NCBI GenBank assembly: GCA_022393335.1
Contig: JAJEKB010021383.1
Span: forward strand, 48,007 to 112,006
Source of the DNA: Macrotrachela quadricornifera
Lineage: Eukaryota > Rotifera > Eurotatoria > Philodinida > Philodinidae
Length of the DNA stretch: 64,000 bases
Reading direction: 5' to 3'
In this document: piece by piece, positions 10,874 through 23,126 of the stretch
Numbering within the stretch: position 1 is the first letter of the stretch
Layout: each line of letters begins with the position of its first letter
Program-made: the position numbers and the translations under genes
Notes under the pieces: generated by a model
Database searches by the model: none
Told to the model about the DNA's origin: nothing
Seen by the model: the letters and a program-made list of their open reading frames with translations, nothing else

Positions 10874-12646
10874 TTATCTATAAATCCATAATCGAATAGT
10901 ACTTGGTTTCACTGGATCCCTATTAACAGAGTACGTGGATGGTAAATGATCTTTTAACCATTTGACAAGATTGTCCTCCACTAATGATGCTGAACGTTGA
11001 TTGTATTTCCATATGTCTTGTTGGCACTTAAAAACTAACGATCGAAGATTCGGCATCATATGAATGAGAGAAAGAGCATGTGATCGATTTTTGACAGTAA
11101 TCATAAGAACTTCACATTGATGAACAAGTAATGAATTTGCTAATGCAGAACATTGTTCAGCATTAAAAGAGATATCAACAAAAGGATTGTAATTTGTTAG
11201 ATAAAGTCGACGAATTGGTGAATAAATAAATTGTAGTTGTGTCAATTGTAAAACTGATTCTTGCTCAATAATTAACGAATAAAGATGTGATGCTTGATCA
11301 AATAATGTTTGCAATTGTAATTCAGTAGAATCTGCAATTAGTGAAAGGACTTGAAGCGATGTTAAATGATTTAATGTAGATATAATTGTCCAAAACTTTT
11401 TAGGCAAAGGAAGATTTATTTGTAGATAACTAATATTAGGAAAACGAATAAGAGCTAAAGACGAATTTTCTATTTCACTATCATAGACAATGGTATGCAC
11501 TTTATCATATGACCAATAGACTCGATCATCAGGACAAGTTGATTTAATCTGTCTTTTCTCATCTAAGACATACAATATGCCATATGAATAATACGGTAAA
11601 GTATAGAGAGTAACGCCATCATCTTCATGAAATGGATTCCATTCACATCGAACATACCAATGATGTTCATTAAGCCAAAAATCAGTTCGAAATGTATCTA
11701 ATAGTTCATCGACTTCTTTTTCAGTGGTATGGTCATTAGTAAATGAAAAATACATTCTCAGTCGGAATACCTTAAGTCGTGGTAAATAAGTGACTATCAT
11801 CCGTTTCCATTCATGACCATTCCAATAAAAACTTCGTGTTTCGATTGTCAAATAACGAAGATTAGGTGTGCCTTGTAAAAGTTGAATCATTGTATGTTGT
11901 GAAATAACATTGATCTTTAATATCGTGAGCGATGAAGAGAGAATTGATATGAGTCCATTATTAGGATCAGTATCAAGAGTCACACGTAGATGTTGAAGAT
12001 GAGGGGTATGCATAAATATATTAGAAAGATCATTTGATTGAATAGCGAAATTTTTAAGGGAAATATACTTAATTGATGATGAAATTGTTTTTAAACCGTT
12101 AAAACGGTAATCATGTTCAATAAAATAAGGATTCAAATGACAATGCGTAAGCTTAGGAAGACACCAAATACTGTTGATCAAACAATCAATATGATCATTG
12201 TTATTACTAATATAATCCGTTATTTTCAAACGTGTGAGATAAGGTGGAAATGAAGAATTATTCAGCATTGCAATAATAGTTTCTATAGAGCAAAGATATA
12301 AAAATGAAAGTGATCGTAAATAAGTAAATCGATGAAGAGTAAAACCATAAGATAGAAAATAATCAGGTAAATTTGGAGTTTCATCACTGTTTGATAAGTA
12401 AAGTGAAACAACACGATCGATGATAATTGATAAATATTGTTTACACATAAAATCAAATTTATATTTTGATACAGATCGAAAATCAAGATGATAATTTTGA
12501 AAATGAACACAGAGAAGAATATTGAAACGAGAATTAAGATCGTAAAAAGAGTAAAAAAGGTCAATAGCATTGAAATATTCGAATATATCGAATAAAAGTT
12601 CATTGGCCAAATATTCCAATTTCATTTTGTTTTCTTTCTCGAACAA
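10874..12646 (-). CDS. F-box / LRR-like protein
   Basis: An intact single-exon frame of 590 residues. An F-box lies at about residues 9-48 (KLEYLANELLFDIFEYFNAI followed by a DLNSRFN segment). The rest is a series of leucine-rich, LRR-like strands (LTRLKITDYI, LQHLRVTLDT, LRYLTIETRS, ISYLQINLPL). In general F-box proteins recruit substrates to SCF ubiquitin ligases through Skp1; the LRR-like part would choose the substrate. Expanded single-exon families of this type are typical of bdelloids. An alternative start seven codons downstream (MKLEYLA) would place the F-box at the very N-terminus, as is usual. There is no disruption. Confidence 0.85.
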   Translation of the reverse strand: MFEKENKMKLEYLANELLFDIFEYFNAIDLFYSFYDLNSRFNILLCVHFQNYHLDFRSVSKYKFDFMCKQYLSIIIDRVVSLYLSNSDETPNLPDYFLSYGFTLHRFTYLRSLSFLYLCSIETIIAMLNNSSFPPYLTRLKITDYISNNNDHIDCLINSIWCLPKLTHCHLNPYFIEHDYRFNGLKTISSSIKYISLKNFAIQSNDLSNIFMHTPHLQHLRVTLDTDPNNGLISILSSSLTILKINVISQHTMIQLLQGTPNLRYLTIETRSFYWNGHEWKRMIVTYLPRLKVFRLRMYFSFTNDHTTEKEVDELLDTFRTDFWLNEHHWYVRCEWNPFHEDDGVTLYTLPYYSYGILYVLDEKRQIKSTCPDDRVYWSYDKVHTIVYDSEIENSSLALIRFPNISYLQINLPLPKKFWTIISTLNHLTSLQVLSLIADSTELQLQTLFDQASHLYSLIIEQESVLQLTQLQFIYSPIRRLYLTNYNPFVDISFNAEQCSALANSLLVHQCEVLMITVKNRSHALSLIHMMPNLRSLVFKCQQDIWKYNQRSASLVEDNLVKWLKDHLPSTYSVNRDPVKPSTIRLWIYR

Positions 12647-13559
12647 AACAAATTAATGGCGTACCAATTTTTTATAACGAAAATTTCATCATCATGCCAT
12701 GTTTAACTTTCATTCTTTCATCGATGAGACATTCGATTGCGATCAAAGCGTTGGCAGTATTTCTTTCTGTCACTACGATAGACAGCAAAACAAAAAAAGT
12801 TATTTTGTATGTAAAATAATTTTTCTTTTCTTTACTTTCTGTTAGATTTAATTGTATAAATAACAAGTAAGAAATAATTCTTTGTTAAAAAAGATATACT
12901 TAGAATTCTTAACATTATCCAGAATCAATCTTGTTCTATCTTTTTATACAGTTGATAAAAATAATTCATCTATTTATATCCTCGGATGTATTATAAATTT
13001 CGAAGATGATCTTATAGGATTTCCTAGAACGAATGGGCTTCTAGAATTTCTCCTCTATTATAATATATTTGAAAAAAAAGATGAAAAGTACAGACATACA
13101 AAACAGCTGTAAAAACTACTAGATTGGGCATAACGAATGTCTACAGTTTGCTCTATTAGAAAAATAATATATATCGAAAGATGTAACGTGAAACGTTCTG
13201 CAATTTACAAAGAACAATTATAACAAGATGAAAGAGAAGAAAATGAATTCATTTTGTATCAAAAACAAATATCTCATCTTTGTATGATTGAAAATTGATC
13301 CTTCAAAAATTTGTCTATTTTAAAAAAAAACAATGTAACTATAAAATTTAATAAATAGCTTTCAATAAAATTCTTACATTTCTTTATAAAAAAAAGCCCT
13401 TGAACTTGACTTAATATTGATCGATAGAGAAGCATATTGTTTTTAATTTGTCGAACACTGCTTGATTTAGAGGTATTTCTTTGAACGGAATTTATTATTG
13501 GATAATAAAAATGCAAAAAAAACATGAAAACATATTTAAAAAAATGATGTGACTTCTAA
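12647..13559. other. Intergenic stretch
   Basis: No gene, repeat or regulatory site could be supported. Several AT-rich frames in both strands look random. Confidence 0.45.
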
Positions 13560-14752
13560 TTAACTTTTCAGATTAACACCAAGATGGAGACAACCGAGAT
13601 GACCAGCATTATTTGAATTAAAATTGATTGTAATACGAAAGTCACCCTAAGCTACAGCTGGTATTGATTTTTTAATATCCACAACTAAATTAGATACTGA
13701 ATAAGTTGCTGGAGGAATCGGTGGACATTTTTTTGAAGTAGTATAATTTTCAAGAAGCTGTGGATAAACCGTAGTCTTATTTGTACATATACTATATAAA
13801 CATGAACCAACGTCGTGCTCACATGGTATTTTTACATAAATACCAGCAACTTTTTTTTCCATATCAACTTTTGCCTAGAATAAAAGAATCAGATAAGATA
13901 ATATGACATTAGGTAGTATCGATAGGTTTACATAAACATCCGCTGGAAATGGTTTTGTAATATTAATCGAGGTAGAAACGACGATGTTTCCTATAGAAAA
14001 TAATAATACATAGATTAAATTCATATTGATAAATAAATAACTAAACCTGGTAATCTAATTGGATCTGGATTGATACTAAGAGATAATATTTTAATTGGAT
14101 CTGTGCCAGGGCCACAATTTTCCCAAGAAAATTTCAGATTTTGTAATTGCTAAAAGTATTGAATTACATAACTTTGATCTAACTGACTCAAAACAGATTA
14201 GAAAGGATCACCCAATAGTTCTATAGGGCACTGAATATTGTAACTATATTGATGTAATGATTTTGTTTGAGTTTGGTTCAAAAATTGCTTGAAATCAAAT
14301 TTCGACAAAGTTTTATATACTCAGATTACTACTGAAATTTTAATAATATACCCAACATTTGAAATTGCAATCGGTTGTTACATGTACTATAGTACGATAT
14401 TCAACTATTAAATTATCGTTATAAGCCTATATCATTTACAGGTGTGTACACTCTTTTTCTATTCTCAGTCTCATTCACATGACATTGTCTTTTTTGAAAG
14501 GTGGATAAAACATAATCATTTATTTATCTACTGATACAATTTTATGCTTTGTTAAATGACAATTAACCTTTAATTATTAATTTTTAAATAATCAAATAAA
14601 AAATAGTCGAACTATAGTTGATGAAACGATAAATCACAAAGAAATGACATATTTCTTACTCTTAACGATTGTAATGTCCTTGCATTAGCATTATATTGCA
14701 TTAAAATACATAATGAAGCATATACAAAAAGTAAATGAATACGAAATACCAT
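13560..14752 (-). CDS. GM2-activator-like ML-domain lipid-binding protein, interrupted by one stop
   Basis: Four exons fit GT-AG rules and phases: 14660-14752, 14047-14149, 13932-13990 and 13560-13874. Exon 1 gives a signal peptide (MVFRIHLLFVYASLCILMQ). The mature part has the ML-domain pattern of the NPC2/GM2A group: WENCGPGTDPIKI, a beta strand with INPDPIRLPG, then FPADVYAKVD, KIPCEHDVGSC and CPPIPPATYSV. Such secreted or lysosomal proteins bind single lipids. An in-frame TAG at 13647-13649 cuts the frame. The 28 codons after it, read in the same frame, still look like the conserved end of the domain (GDFRITI and GHLGCLHLGV) and hold the last cysteine. Either this is a young pseudogene, the stop is read through, or it is a sequence error. 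Full length would be 189 residues, normal for the family. Confidence 0.75.
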
Positions 14753-16864
14753 GATCTGAAGATGAAAGAAACTTCTATCTATCACAGAATAATAAAATTT
14801 ATGCACTCAAGTTTTTTTTTTCATCTTGACAATAAATGATAATACATTTTAAGTAAGAGAAGAAAGATGGTTCGATTGTTATCTTGCAATAGAGAATGTG
14901 TCTTTACAGAACATTATTCTTATCTATCTTTGACAAGAGGTGAAGGGTTGAGTATTAAAAAAAAATTAACTAGTATGATCATGATTTCATTCTAGGGATG
15001 AAAATCATCGATTGATATGATCTCTGTATAATTAAAATTAGTATATATCAGAAAATGACATGTCGCAGTATTACTTTAATTCTCTTATTTCATAAGAATT
15101 TATCAAATTGAGCTAATGACAGTATCCCGTAAGGTTCTAATGAAATATATGATTATTTAGCTGCTTATTTGATCAAAATTGTTTAGTTGATACTGTTAAC
15201 GTTGTGTACTCCGACTTGTCTCAAAAAATACTATCTTCAGTTTAGCTTATAATGTTCATATGGAAAATCTGTCGTCAAACTTATATTCAGCGTGACATTT
15301 TAAACCATATATACTTCAACTAAGTTCTTATAAATCTATACGAAAGATCTAATAGCAGATCTTGACGTAAGACAATGGCATTACTTTGTACCTCTACTTC
15401 TCTGAAATGTGTGTTATTGTATCGATATTTATAATATCGTCTCTCTTTATTTTTTTGTAAATAGAGCACTCGTCATTCTCTTCTTCATTATCGTCCTCGT
15501 TGCTATTGACCTCTGATTCAAATACACCTTTGTTAAATGAATGATCGGTATATATGAAATAGAAAAAATTTACTTTATGTAGTTTTGATATAAAGTATCA
15601 TCTCATTTACTACTTTCTTTTAATTCACATTTATCGTTAAATGCGACTAGATTCGCATATTTATTCTGTGCAATCTAGATGTGAATGAAATGTATAAAAT
15701 ATACTGAAAGAAATACAATATATAAGAAAAAGAATGAGATGATTATTGTTAACGTAATTTTGCCAATAGCTTTTCCTTTAGTAATAATATCATGAAGTTT
15801 TTTCAAGTTTTCACAATTAAATTCAAGAATTTACACCATATCGTAATGTCTGATTATAATTGTTTACATATCGCTTTCTTCAATTAATAATGGTAACTAT
15901 CTATAATAGAAAGAATATAATTGCAAGACTGTTACAGAAAAACTTTTACCCATATATATAAAATTTGAAAAGTAATCTAATATTCGGTATTTGATCGATT
16001 ATAATCGTAGATTTTTATTCGAAGATTTAAATAGAAATAATTATTATTGAATTAATTCAAATTGAAAGTAATTTTTGTATGATTAGTTCTGCTTAAATCT
16101 TTAATTAAAATCAAATATTTGGTGATTTTTGAGGAAATTTTCTTTTAAATGAGTATTTCAGAGAAACAAATTAAATAATTTCTCAAGAATCAAATAGGAG
16201 TAATGAAAAGAATTTAAATTTATCTCTATTAATAAATTTTCATTTTGTTTCTCAAATAGTATCAATCTTTGGTACTAGTGTCCTTATTACTAAATCCACT
16301 TTATACGTGTCGAGTGTAGCATTGGAAAGGCAGCAGTTTAATCATTTTTAAAAACTGAAATTAAAAATACATTGTGTAAAAATCGCTTCAACTATTTCGA
16401 AATATAAAAGAATAAATGTATAAAAAGAGAAGGTTAAAGTAGCTAAAGAAACAGTGTATATCAAATATCAAAGTAATAAAAAAATAACTACTTGATTTTC
16501 ATTTTATTCAATTTGTATAATCACAGATTGATTGACGAATATACATAAAATAAATACATGGGTGCAAGGTTTTTTGAATTGACAACGTCGTAAATAATTG
16601 TTATTAATGTCATTTTTAAGCATGATTTTTTTTATGTGCAAAAATAAGAAATCATCATGGGAAGGAGTTTTATTTCCTTGTCATTGAGAGAATAAAAAGA
16701 GAAGAAAATACATATTCATCCTTGATATTTATTTAGGCCATTTATTAAAAAGTTACTATGCATGTAGTAGCAACTATATCTTTAAGTATATTTTTATTAT
16801 GTGTAAAAAGTATGTGATTTATCATTTTTCATATGAATCTAATATTAGAATAAACAATTTTTAG
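14753..16864. other. Intergenic stretch
   Basis: Mostly AT-rich with no clear gene. A short acidic segment on the minus strand (about 15456-15530, rich in E and D codons, ending near a cysteine) may be an exon remnant but has no recognisable context. The region upstream of 16865 should hold the first exon of the kelch gene; I could not place it. Confidence 0.4.
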
Positions 16865-19597
16865 TTCAAACTATACAGACATCCAATTACACTTGTAGTG
16901 AGAGTAATTTTGATGTCAAATTTACGCAATCTCAGTCGGCACATTCTGCATGGGAACCAATAACAAATTGTTCTTTACAACAATGTATCATGGATACTAG
17001 TAGCAATAGTAGCTGTCGTTCATTGTCAACACGTTGCTTTGACTACCGTACAATCACTAACAATAGTTACTGTGCACCTGGTATCTTGTGCTCAATTTTA
17101 GAACCATGTAACAATATTACATATGAATGTTCATCCAACACTTCTGTGTGCATCATTAATTCGTGTTGTTCATCACAAGGAGTATGTCTACCACTACGAT
17201 GGACAAATTTCTGCAGAAGTAAATATTCATGAGGGTATAATGATTGAATCAGCTGGCTGCATATAATACAAGTCGATAGATTCCTAGCTTTTTTCACCAA
17301 GAATGAGCACTAACATTTGGCTCTTATCTCGGCAGATTGTGTTTATATAACAGATATTTTGCTCTTGACTAAAAATGATTTATCCGTGGTTTAAGTCTTA
17401 AATGTGACCGTTTCATAATTCTTTTAATATAATGAAAATAATGCGATGCGTAAACAAACAAGTTTCAATGAAGAAGGTGAAATTCAAGTAGAATGCCTAT
17501 TCTTTGCAAAAATTTTTCTAGCTTTGTTGATGTATTAATCTATAGGAAATTTCATGACAGAAACATACAACCTTTGTTCTATGAAATGTTGAATAAAATT
17601 AACGCCTTCTATCAGGACCAAGTTCCTAAAAAAAATTGGATGCTTCTATAATTCAGTTTCCTGTAGATAGAATTGGGTATGGTTTTTTTGTAAGATTGGA
17701 ATGGATTAACGTAGCGGACGTTAAATTACGTTGAATACGAAAGTTTTCTTCCTATCTAATACCTATTTAGTATGTATCTAATAATATTGTAAATTGTCTA
17801 CATAACATACCCGAAATATAAAATAACATCGGTATGAACGGTTGTACTCGTGCAATTGATCAAAAACTATATCTGTACCTTTACTGTCACATTTTTATTA
17901 TAAATGTATGAGGAATGAGCATTTACCTTTTCCAATGACATTATCACGGATCAGATTAAAGATGGCACTACTGTAACAAACATGAAGCAAGTTATAGCTG
18001 TAATATCAACACCATACTGACATATGTTTTCATATTTTACTAGAAGTTTTCATCATGAAACAAATGTAAAAGGAAATATTTTTTGATATGATATAATTGG
18101 TAATTTAGAGTATCTTCGAATTGAAATAGGAGTTGATATGAATCTTTACGTGTTTTATCTCTTATATGCTATATAGAATAAAATGTTACAGGAAACGTCT
18201 AATTCAGAAAGTATATTGATGCACAAAATAATGAAACAGAGATTTATATACCATCGAGTCTTCAAAATTGTGTCATTCTGATAATAGCCAACAAAATCTA
18301 CATAATAGCTAAATATAGCTTAATCTTTATTTGCCATTCACAAAAATTTTTCTTGTCTTAGCACATTCAAACCATTTCATGCAATAACTTGCAAATCTTA
18401 TTTCAGTCTATGACTGTTTGAAACGGGTCTCGTGTGGAAAAGAGACGAACCTTCTTGCATTATTACACATAGCGTTCAATCATTTAGTAGGACAACTAAA
18501 GAATGACTTTTTTCTGTAAGAATAGAAATGCTTATTTACATGTTCAGATGACCTTGAAATATTGGAGAACAATTTTTATCTGATTGAATGCAATTAGAAG
18601 CTTCTTCCTAGGATGGTTTAATACTGGTAACATGATTGGTGCACGTTATGGACACACAGCATCCGTATTAACTAATGGAAAAGTATTAGTTACTGGTGGT
18701 ATTAGTGGCGATATTCTGAATACAGCTGAATTGTATGACCCATTAACAAAAATTTGGACTTCTACTAGTAGTATGAGTGTTACCCGAACTACACATACTG
18801 CATCTGTATTAACCAATGGAAAAGTGTTAATTACGGCAGGTTTTCTTTATGGTCATTTTCTTAATACGGCAGAGTTGTATGATCCATTGACTGCAACATG
18901 GACAGCTACTGGTAGTATTAATACTGCACGAGATATGCATACTGCATCCATATTAACTGATGGTAAAGTGTTAATTACTGGTGGTACTAATAATGGTGGA
19001 GTTTTGGATACCACTGAGTTGTATGATTCATCGACAGAAATTTGGGTAAGTACTAGTCGAATGAATAGTGCACGATTTCAACATGTAGCATGTGTATTGA
19101 AAAATGGAAAAGTATTAGTTGCTGGTGGACATAATGGCAGCTCTAATCTAAACAGTGCTGAGTTATATGATCCATTGACAGACAGATGGACAGTCACTGG
19201 TAACATGAATAGTCCAAGAAGTTCGCTTACAGCATCTCTATTAATAAATGGAAAAGTATTAATTGCAGGTGGTCACAATGGTAGTTTTTTTAATACGAGT
19301 GAATTGTATGATCTATCAACAGGAACATGGACAATTACTGGTAGTATGAATCTTTCACGAGCTGAGCATACAGCATCTCTATTAACAAATGGAAAAGTGT
19401 TAGTTACTGGTGGTATTGGTCTTATGTATGAAAATACGACTGAGTTGTACGATCCATCAACAGGAACATGGAAATTTGCTGGTAGTATGAATAGTATACG
19501 AACTTCTCATACAGCATCTGTATTAACAAATGGAAAAGTGTTAGTTACTGGTGGCGTAGATGTTACAGGATATCTACGTAGTGCAGAACTATATTAA
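16865..19597 (+). CDS. Cysteine-rich / kelch-repeat protein (two exons visible)
   Basis: The first visible exon (16865-17218, after an acceptor AG) codes for a cysteine-rich ectodomain with about 18 cysteines (for example CAPGILCSILEPC and CIINSCCSSQGVCLP). The second (18612-19597) codes for seven kelch-type units of about 47 residues. Each follows HTASVLTNGKVLVTGG, then NTAELYDP and a Trp. Donor A|GTAAAT at 17218 and acceptor CCTAG|GA at 18612 join in matching phase (1), which supports one gene. The 1.4-kb intron is unusually long here. Kelch units with this wording are far more typical of bacterial proteins than of animal kelch proteins. The start codon and signal peptide are not located. 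Role: probably an extracellular beta-propeller; the ligand is unknown. Confidence 0.65.
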
Positions 19598-22500
19598 TCA
19601 TCGTATAAACATATTAATATCGAATCATTTTTGATATTTGAAATATTTAATTCAACTTTCAGAATTATTTTAAAAACTGAACTGTCACATTTTGTATGTA
19701 TTAACTATTTCTATTTAAAGAATTTACAAATAACACTCAACTCTCAGCTGATTTCAATCTAACCATTGTCTACTGGTTTTTGTTAAATTCTGTTTTGAGA
19801 ACTATCACTCAAAAAAAAGATTATATATAATATTATTGAAGTCGACCATTTTATAAAAGATTGGATATCGGTCAGTGAAAGACTTATCAGATTCACATAT
19901 TTGGTGAAGGAAGGTTTATTGTTTGAAAATAACGAATATCTTACAAAAAGTTTGATTAAAGATGTTTTGGATTGAGGAATTCAAATATATGCGCGTTTAT
20001 TATTGAATGCAAGACGAAGGATAAAGCAGATAATGTGTTCAAAAAAATTTGGCAGTGATCTCAGATTTCTCACCATTATTTAAAGGTATCTACGTAAATA
20101 TTTATAAGAGCGCTGACAATCGATTTTCGAGATGATTTCATGCATTTGTTGTATTGAAAGTTTTATTAATGAAATATAAAAGAAAGCTAATAGTTTTTGT
20201 TTGAAATGATGCAAGATATATCTGATATTGAGTACATACGATTAGGACTAAATCCGATTATTCGTGTGGAAGTACGAATTAGTCTAAAAATATCAAACTC
20301 GAGAACCGAAGTCCAGAATTTAATCTAATTGATTAGAGTTTTCATTTAAAGTGTGAATTAATATTTGAAAATAAGAATTGTGTGGAAGGAGGAAAGAGTG
20401 GAATCATAGAGTTTTAAGAAACTTTTAGAATTCACGGTAATGCTTGAAATTTTCGGAAATTTTCTAGGATCAGACTGGAATCAGTGTCAGATTTGGTTCG
20501 ATTGAACCATACAAACTCTTCGGTTTGTACCGGTTTTGCTAATATATTTCCTTATCTTTTAAAGTATAGAAGCTAGTATATTTTCGCTTGTATATATCGA
20601 TTTTCATAGTGTGCATTGTTGAAGAAAACAGATTTGAATCTTCAAATAGATAAGTTTCCAGTTGGTATCGAAATTGCAGTTCTCAATTTTGTTGTAAGAC
20701 GTCCCATAATATGATGAGTAGTCTCGAAACATATTGAATACTTTGATAGTGATCAAGAAAAGCTACTTACCGATTCAGAGGTTAATTTCGATCTAAACTA
20801 ACCTTCTTCCTGTAGTAGAAGTCAGAAGACCTCTCTGTATATATCCTTTCATAGTAATTTTGTGTTTCCTTCAGTAAAACTTTGCCCACTCATATTAGGA
20901 GATCAGCACCTTTCATTACGGGAGACAGGCTTAAAAATTTTCCATATCAAAATTTGGAATTCATTTCTACACTGGTTTTCGCTGTCCATTAGAAATTCTT
21001 AAAAGTCAACAAATTCTCAAAGATTCCTTGAACTTGGGCCAAAAGTAAGAATGTGAAAAACTAAATTGGTATAAATATCGAAAAGTAATAATGCTGGAAA
21101 TGATAGCTTGTGCAAATAGCTCATGTTCTCATTGCATAAATAATCAAAAGTAAACTTGGTTTAATATGAAAGTTTTATGATGTACTAGTCTCACACGACT
21201 TTTATAAAAATCGTTAATAATGAAAGTAAACTTTAAGGCAATTAAAATCAAAAATGGTATATGAATTTCAATTATTCTTTTTATAAAAATATATTAATAA
21301 ACTCCTTTTCAATAGAAGTAGTTCGTTAGTTGGTATATAAAAGGAATTATTTCTTCATTAGTTGAATTTTGTATCTAAATTCGCTGGTTTTTCTTAGTTA
21401 AAACAATGGTTTTAGTTAGTTAAAAGCCCGTCAGTCCGGTAAAAAAGAAGTAAATCGATTCCAAGTCTGCCATCGATATAGACATACGTCATTGATCACA
21501 AATGAATGAAATGAGGGAAAAAGAGATACGAGCATGTAAAATTATTGTGGCATAGATGGGATTTTTTGCTAAACTCCTATAAATTTAGTGAGAGTCCTAA
21601 GACGTTTCTAAGCTGCGTTGTAACAACGAGAGAAGAAAGAGGCCGCAAGTTTGCATCAGGAGTTTCTGAATGATATGGCTTAATAAAAAACATAACAAAA
21701 AAAAGAACATTAGTTTGCAGAATAAACCATATTATAGATGGTAATCAACATTAATTATCGAAGAAATCAACTTCAAAATTTCAACGTTCTCTCGATATTT
21801 AAAAATTTATAGACATCATTGTAATGAATAATAAAGAAATTTTACGACACCACGTGTTTTTTGCAGACATATTCGTCAAAAGAGTAATGATTGCGAATGT
21901 TTTCGAACTTAACGTTAGGCTCCAATCTGGCTCCATTTGATTATAGCAGAAATCTGATCTTCATCAGGTAGATTCTTAGAATTAAAAAGAGTCAAGAAGA
22001 AAAAAAAATCCTAGTATTCTTTTTTGACCTCAGTGTACCTTAGCTAATTTTCTCAAGATAATTATATAATCTTGTGCTTGAGTTTTGAAGATCTGTTAAC
22101 ATTTTTGTGCTGTTTCATGTTTAAGAAAATATCCAGTCTTTTTATAGAGTGGTCATTTATGATAATATTATACAATTTTCTTTTTGGGTGAGGATGCGGG
22201 TGAGCGTTGAACGCGTCATAACGACGAGGTTCGCACACGGTTTCTGTGACAGTGTTGTCAATTACGATTAAAAATAATAAAAATGGTGCTAAAAATATAG
22301 ATTCCATTTGTAATAATTCTAAAAACTTGATTAACGTTTTCTTTTATTCTCATATGACTAAAGAAACACTAGAAAACATTATAAATGAAGTATCAGTGTC
22401 TGGAACGGATCGAATCAGAGCTCAGGTCGAATCGGATCGGATTAAAAAAAAAGTGCCCCATGTCGGACACTGTCAAGTACAAGATACTTGTGAAGATTCT

Positions 22501-23126
22501 ATATGCTTTACGAGTGAAAAGTATTATTGATTATTATAGTGATTTAATGTTTTCCATAAGAGTAAAAATATCACGTTGTCAGCATTTAACTCTATTCCAA
22601 ATGTAGAAAATCATACTCTAAATTCCTTATATAATCTAAAAAGAAAATCTGACACACAACAATCTTCTTCATAATTGTAAATTTCAGTGCTCGAAGTTCA
22701 TCTAAAAACAACAAAAAAGTAACATTAACTTTCGTATCTATTATTCTTTTGATTGCGCATTACTTTCTGTCGCTCGTCTGTAAGAAGTTCGCACATTTCA
22801 AGTTTTTTTTTCATTAAAATAAAATGAACTTCTTGATGAATTCATTTGTTTTTAGTGTTAACAAAAACAGTCTCGCAAAATAAAACAAATAACATTGTTT
22901 GACAAAAATATTTAATTTAAAATATCGGAGAAAGCAGAAAAATTTTATCGTAGGTAAAGGCATACCCATGTAAATACTTTTTGTGTAGAAACGCGTCTCC
23001 AGTGAAATATTTCTTGCGTCTAGACGCGTTTGCATATTAAAAGTCGCGTCTGAATGCGATTTAGAATAAAATCACGATTAAACGCGTATATTCTGTACTA
23101 GATTTTTTTTATATAGATATAATAAT
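19598..23126. other. Long intergenic stretch
   Basis: 3.5 kb without a gene I can support. Between about 21660 and 21960 the plus strand has weak protein-like character, possibly a DNA-binding transposase remnant, but with stops and no firm motif. Frames at 22062-22606 on both strands overlap one another and look random. The last 140 bases are listed separately. Confidence 0.4.
22988..23098. promoter_or_regulatory. CpG-rich repeated ACGCGTCT words upstream of the NOV-DarT-like gene
   Basis: Within 110 bases occur AACGCGTCTCC, the perfect 12-bp palindrome GCGTCTAGACGC, GTCGCGTCTGAATGCG and AAACGCGTA. CpG words are rare in the surrounding sequence. The cluster ends about 30 bases before the ATG at 23127. 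It could be a transcription-factor cluster or core promoter; there is no direct proof. A related AGACGCGTCT word occurs near 10496. Confidence 0.3.

Noticed and set aside
22062..22606. Three overlapping frames on both strands
   Set aside because: They conflict with one another, have no family pattern, and lie in AT-rich spacer.
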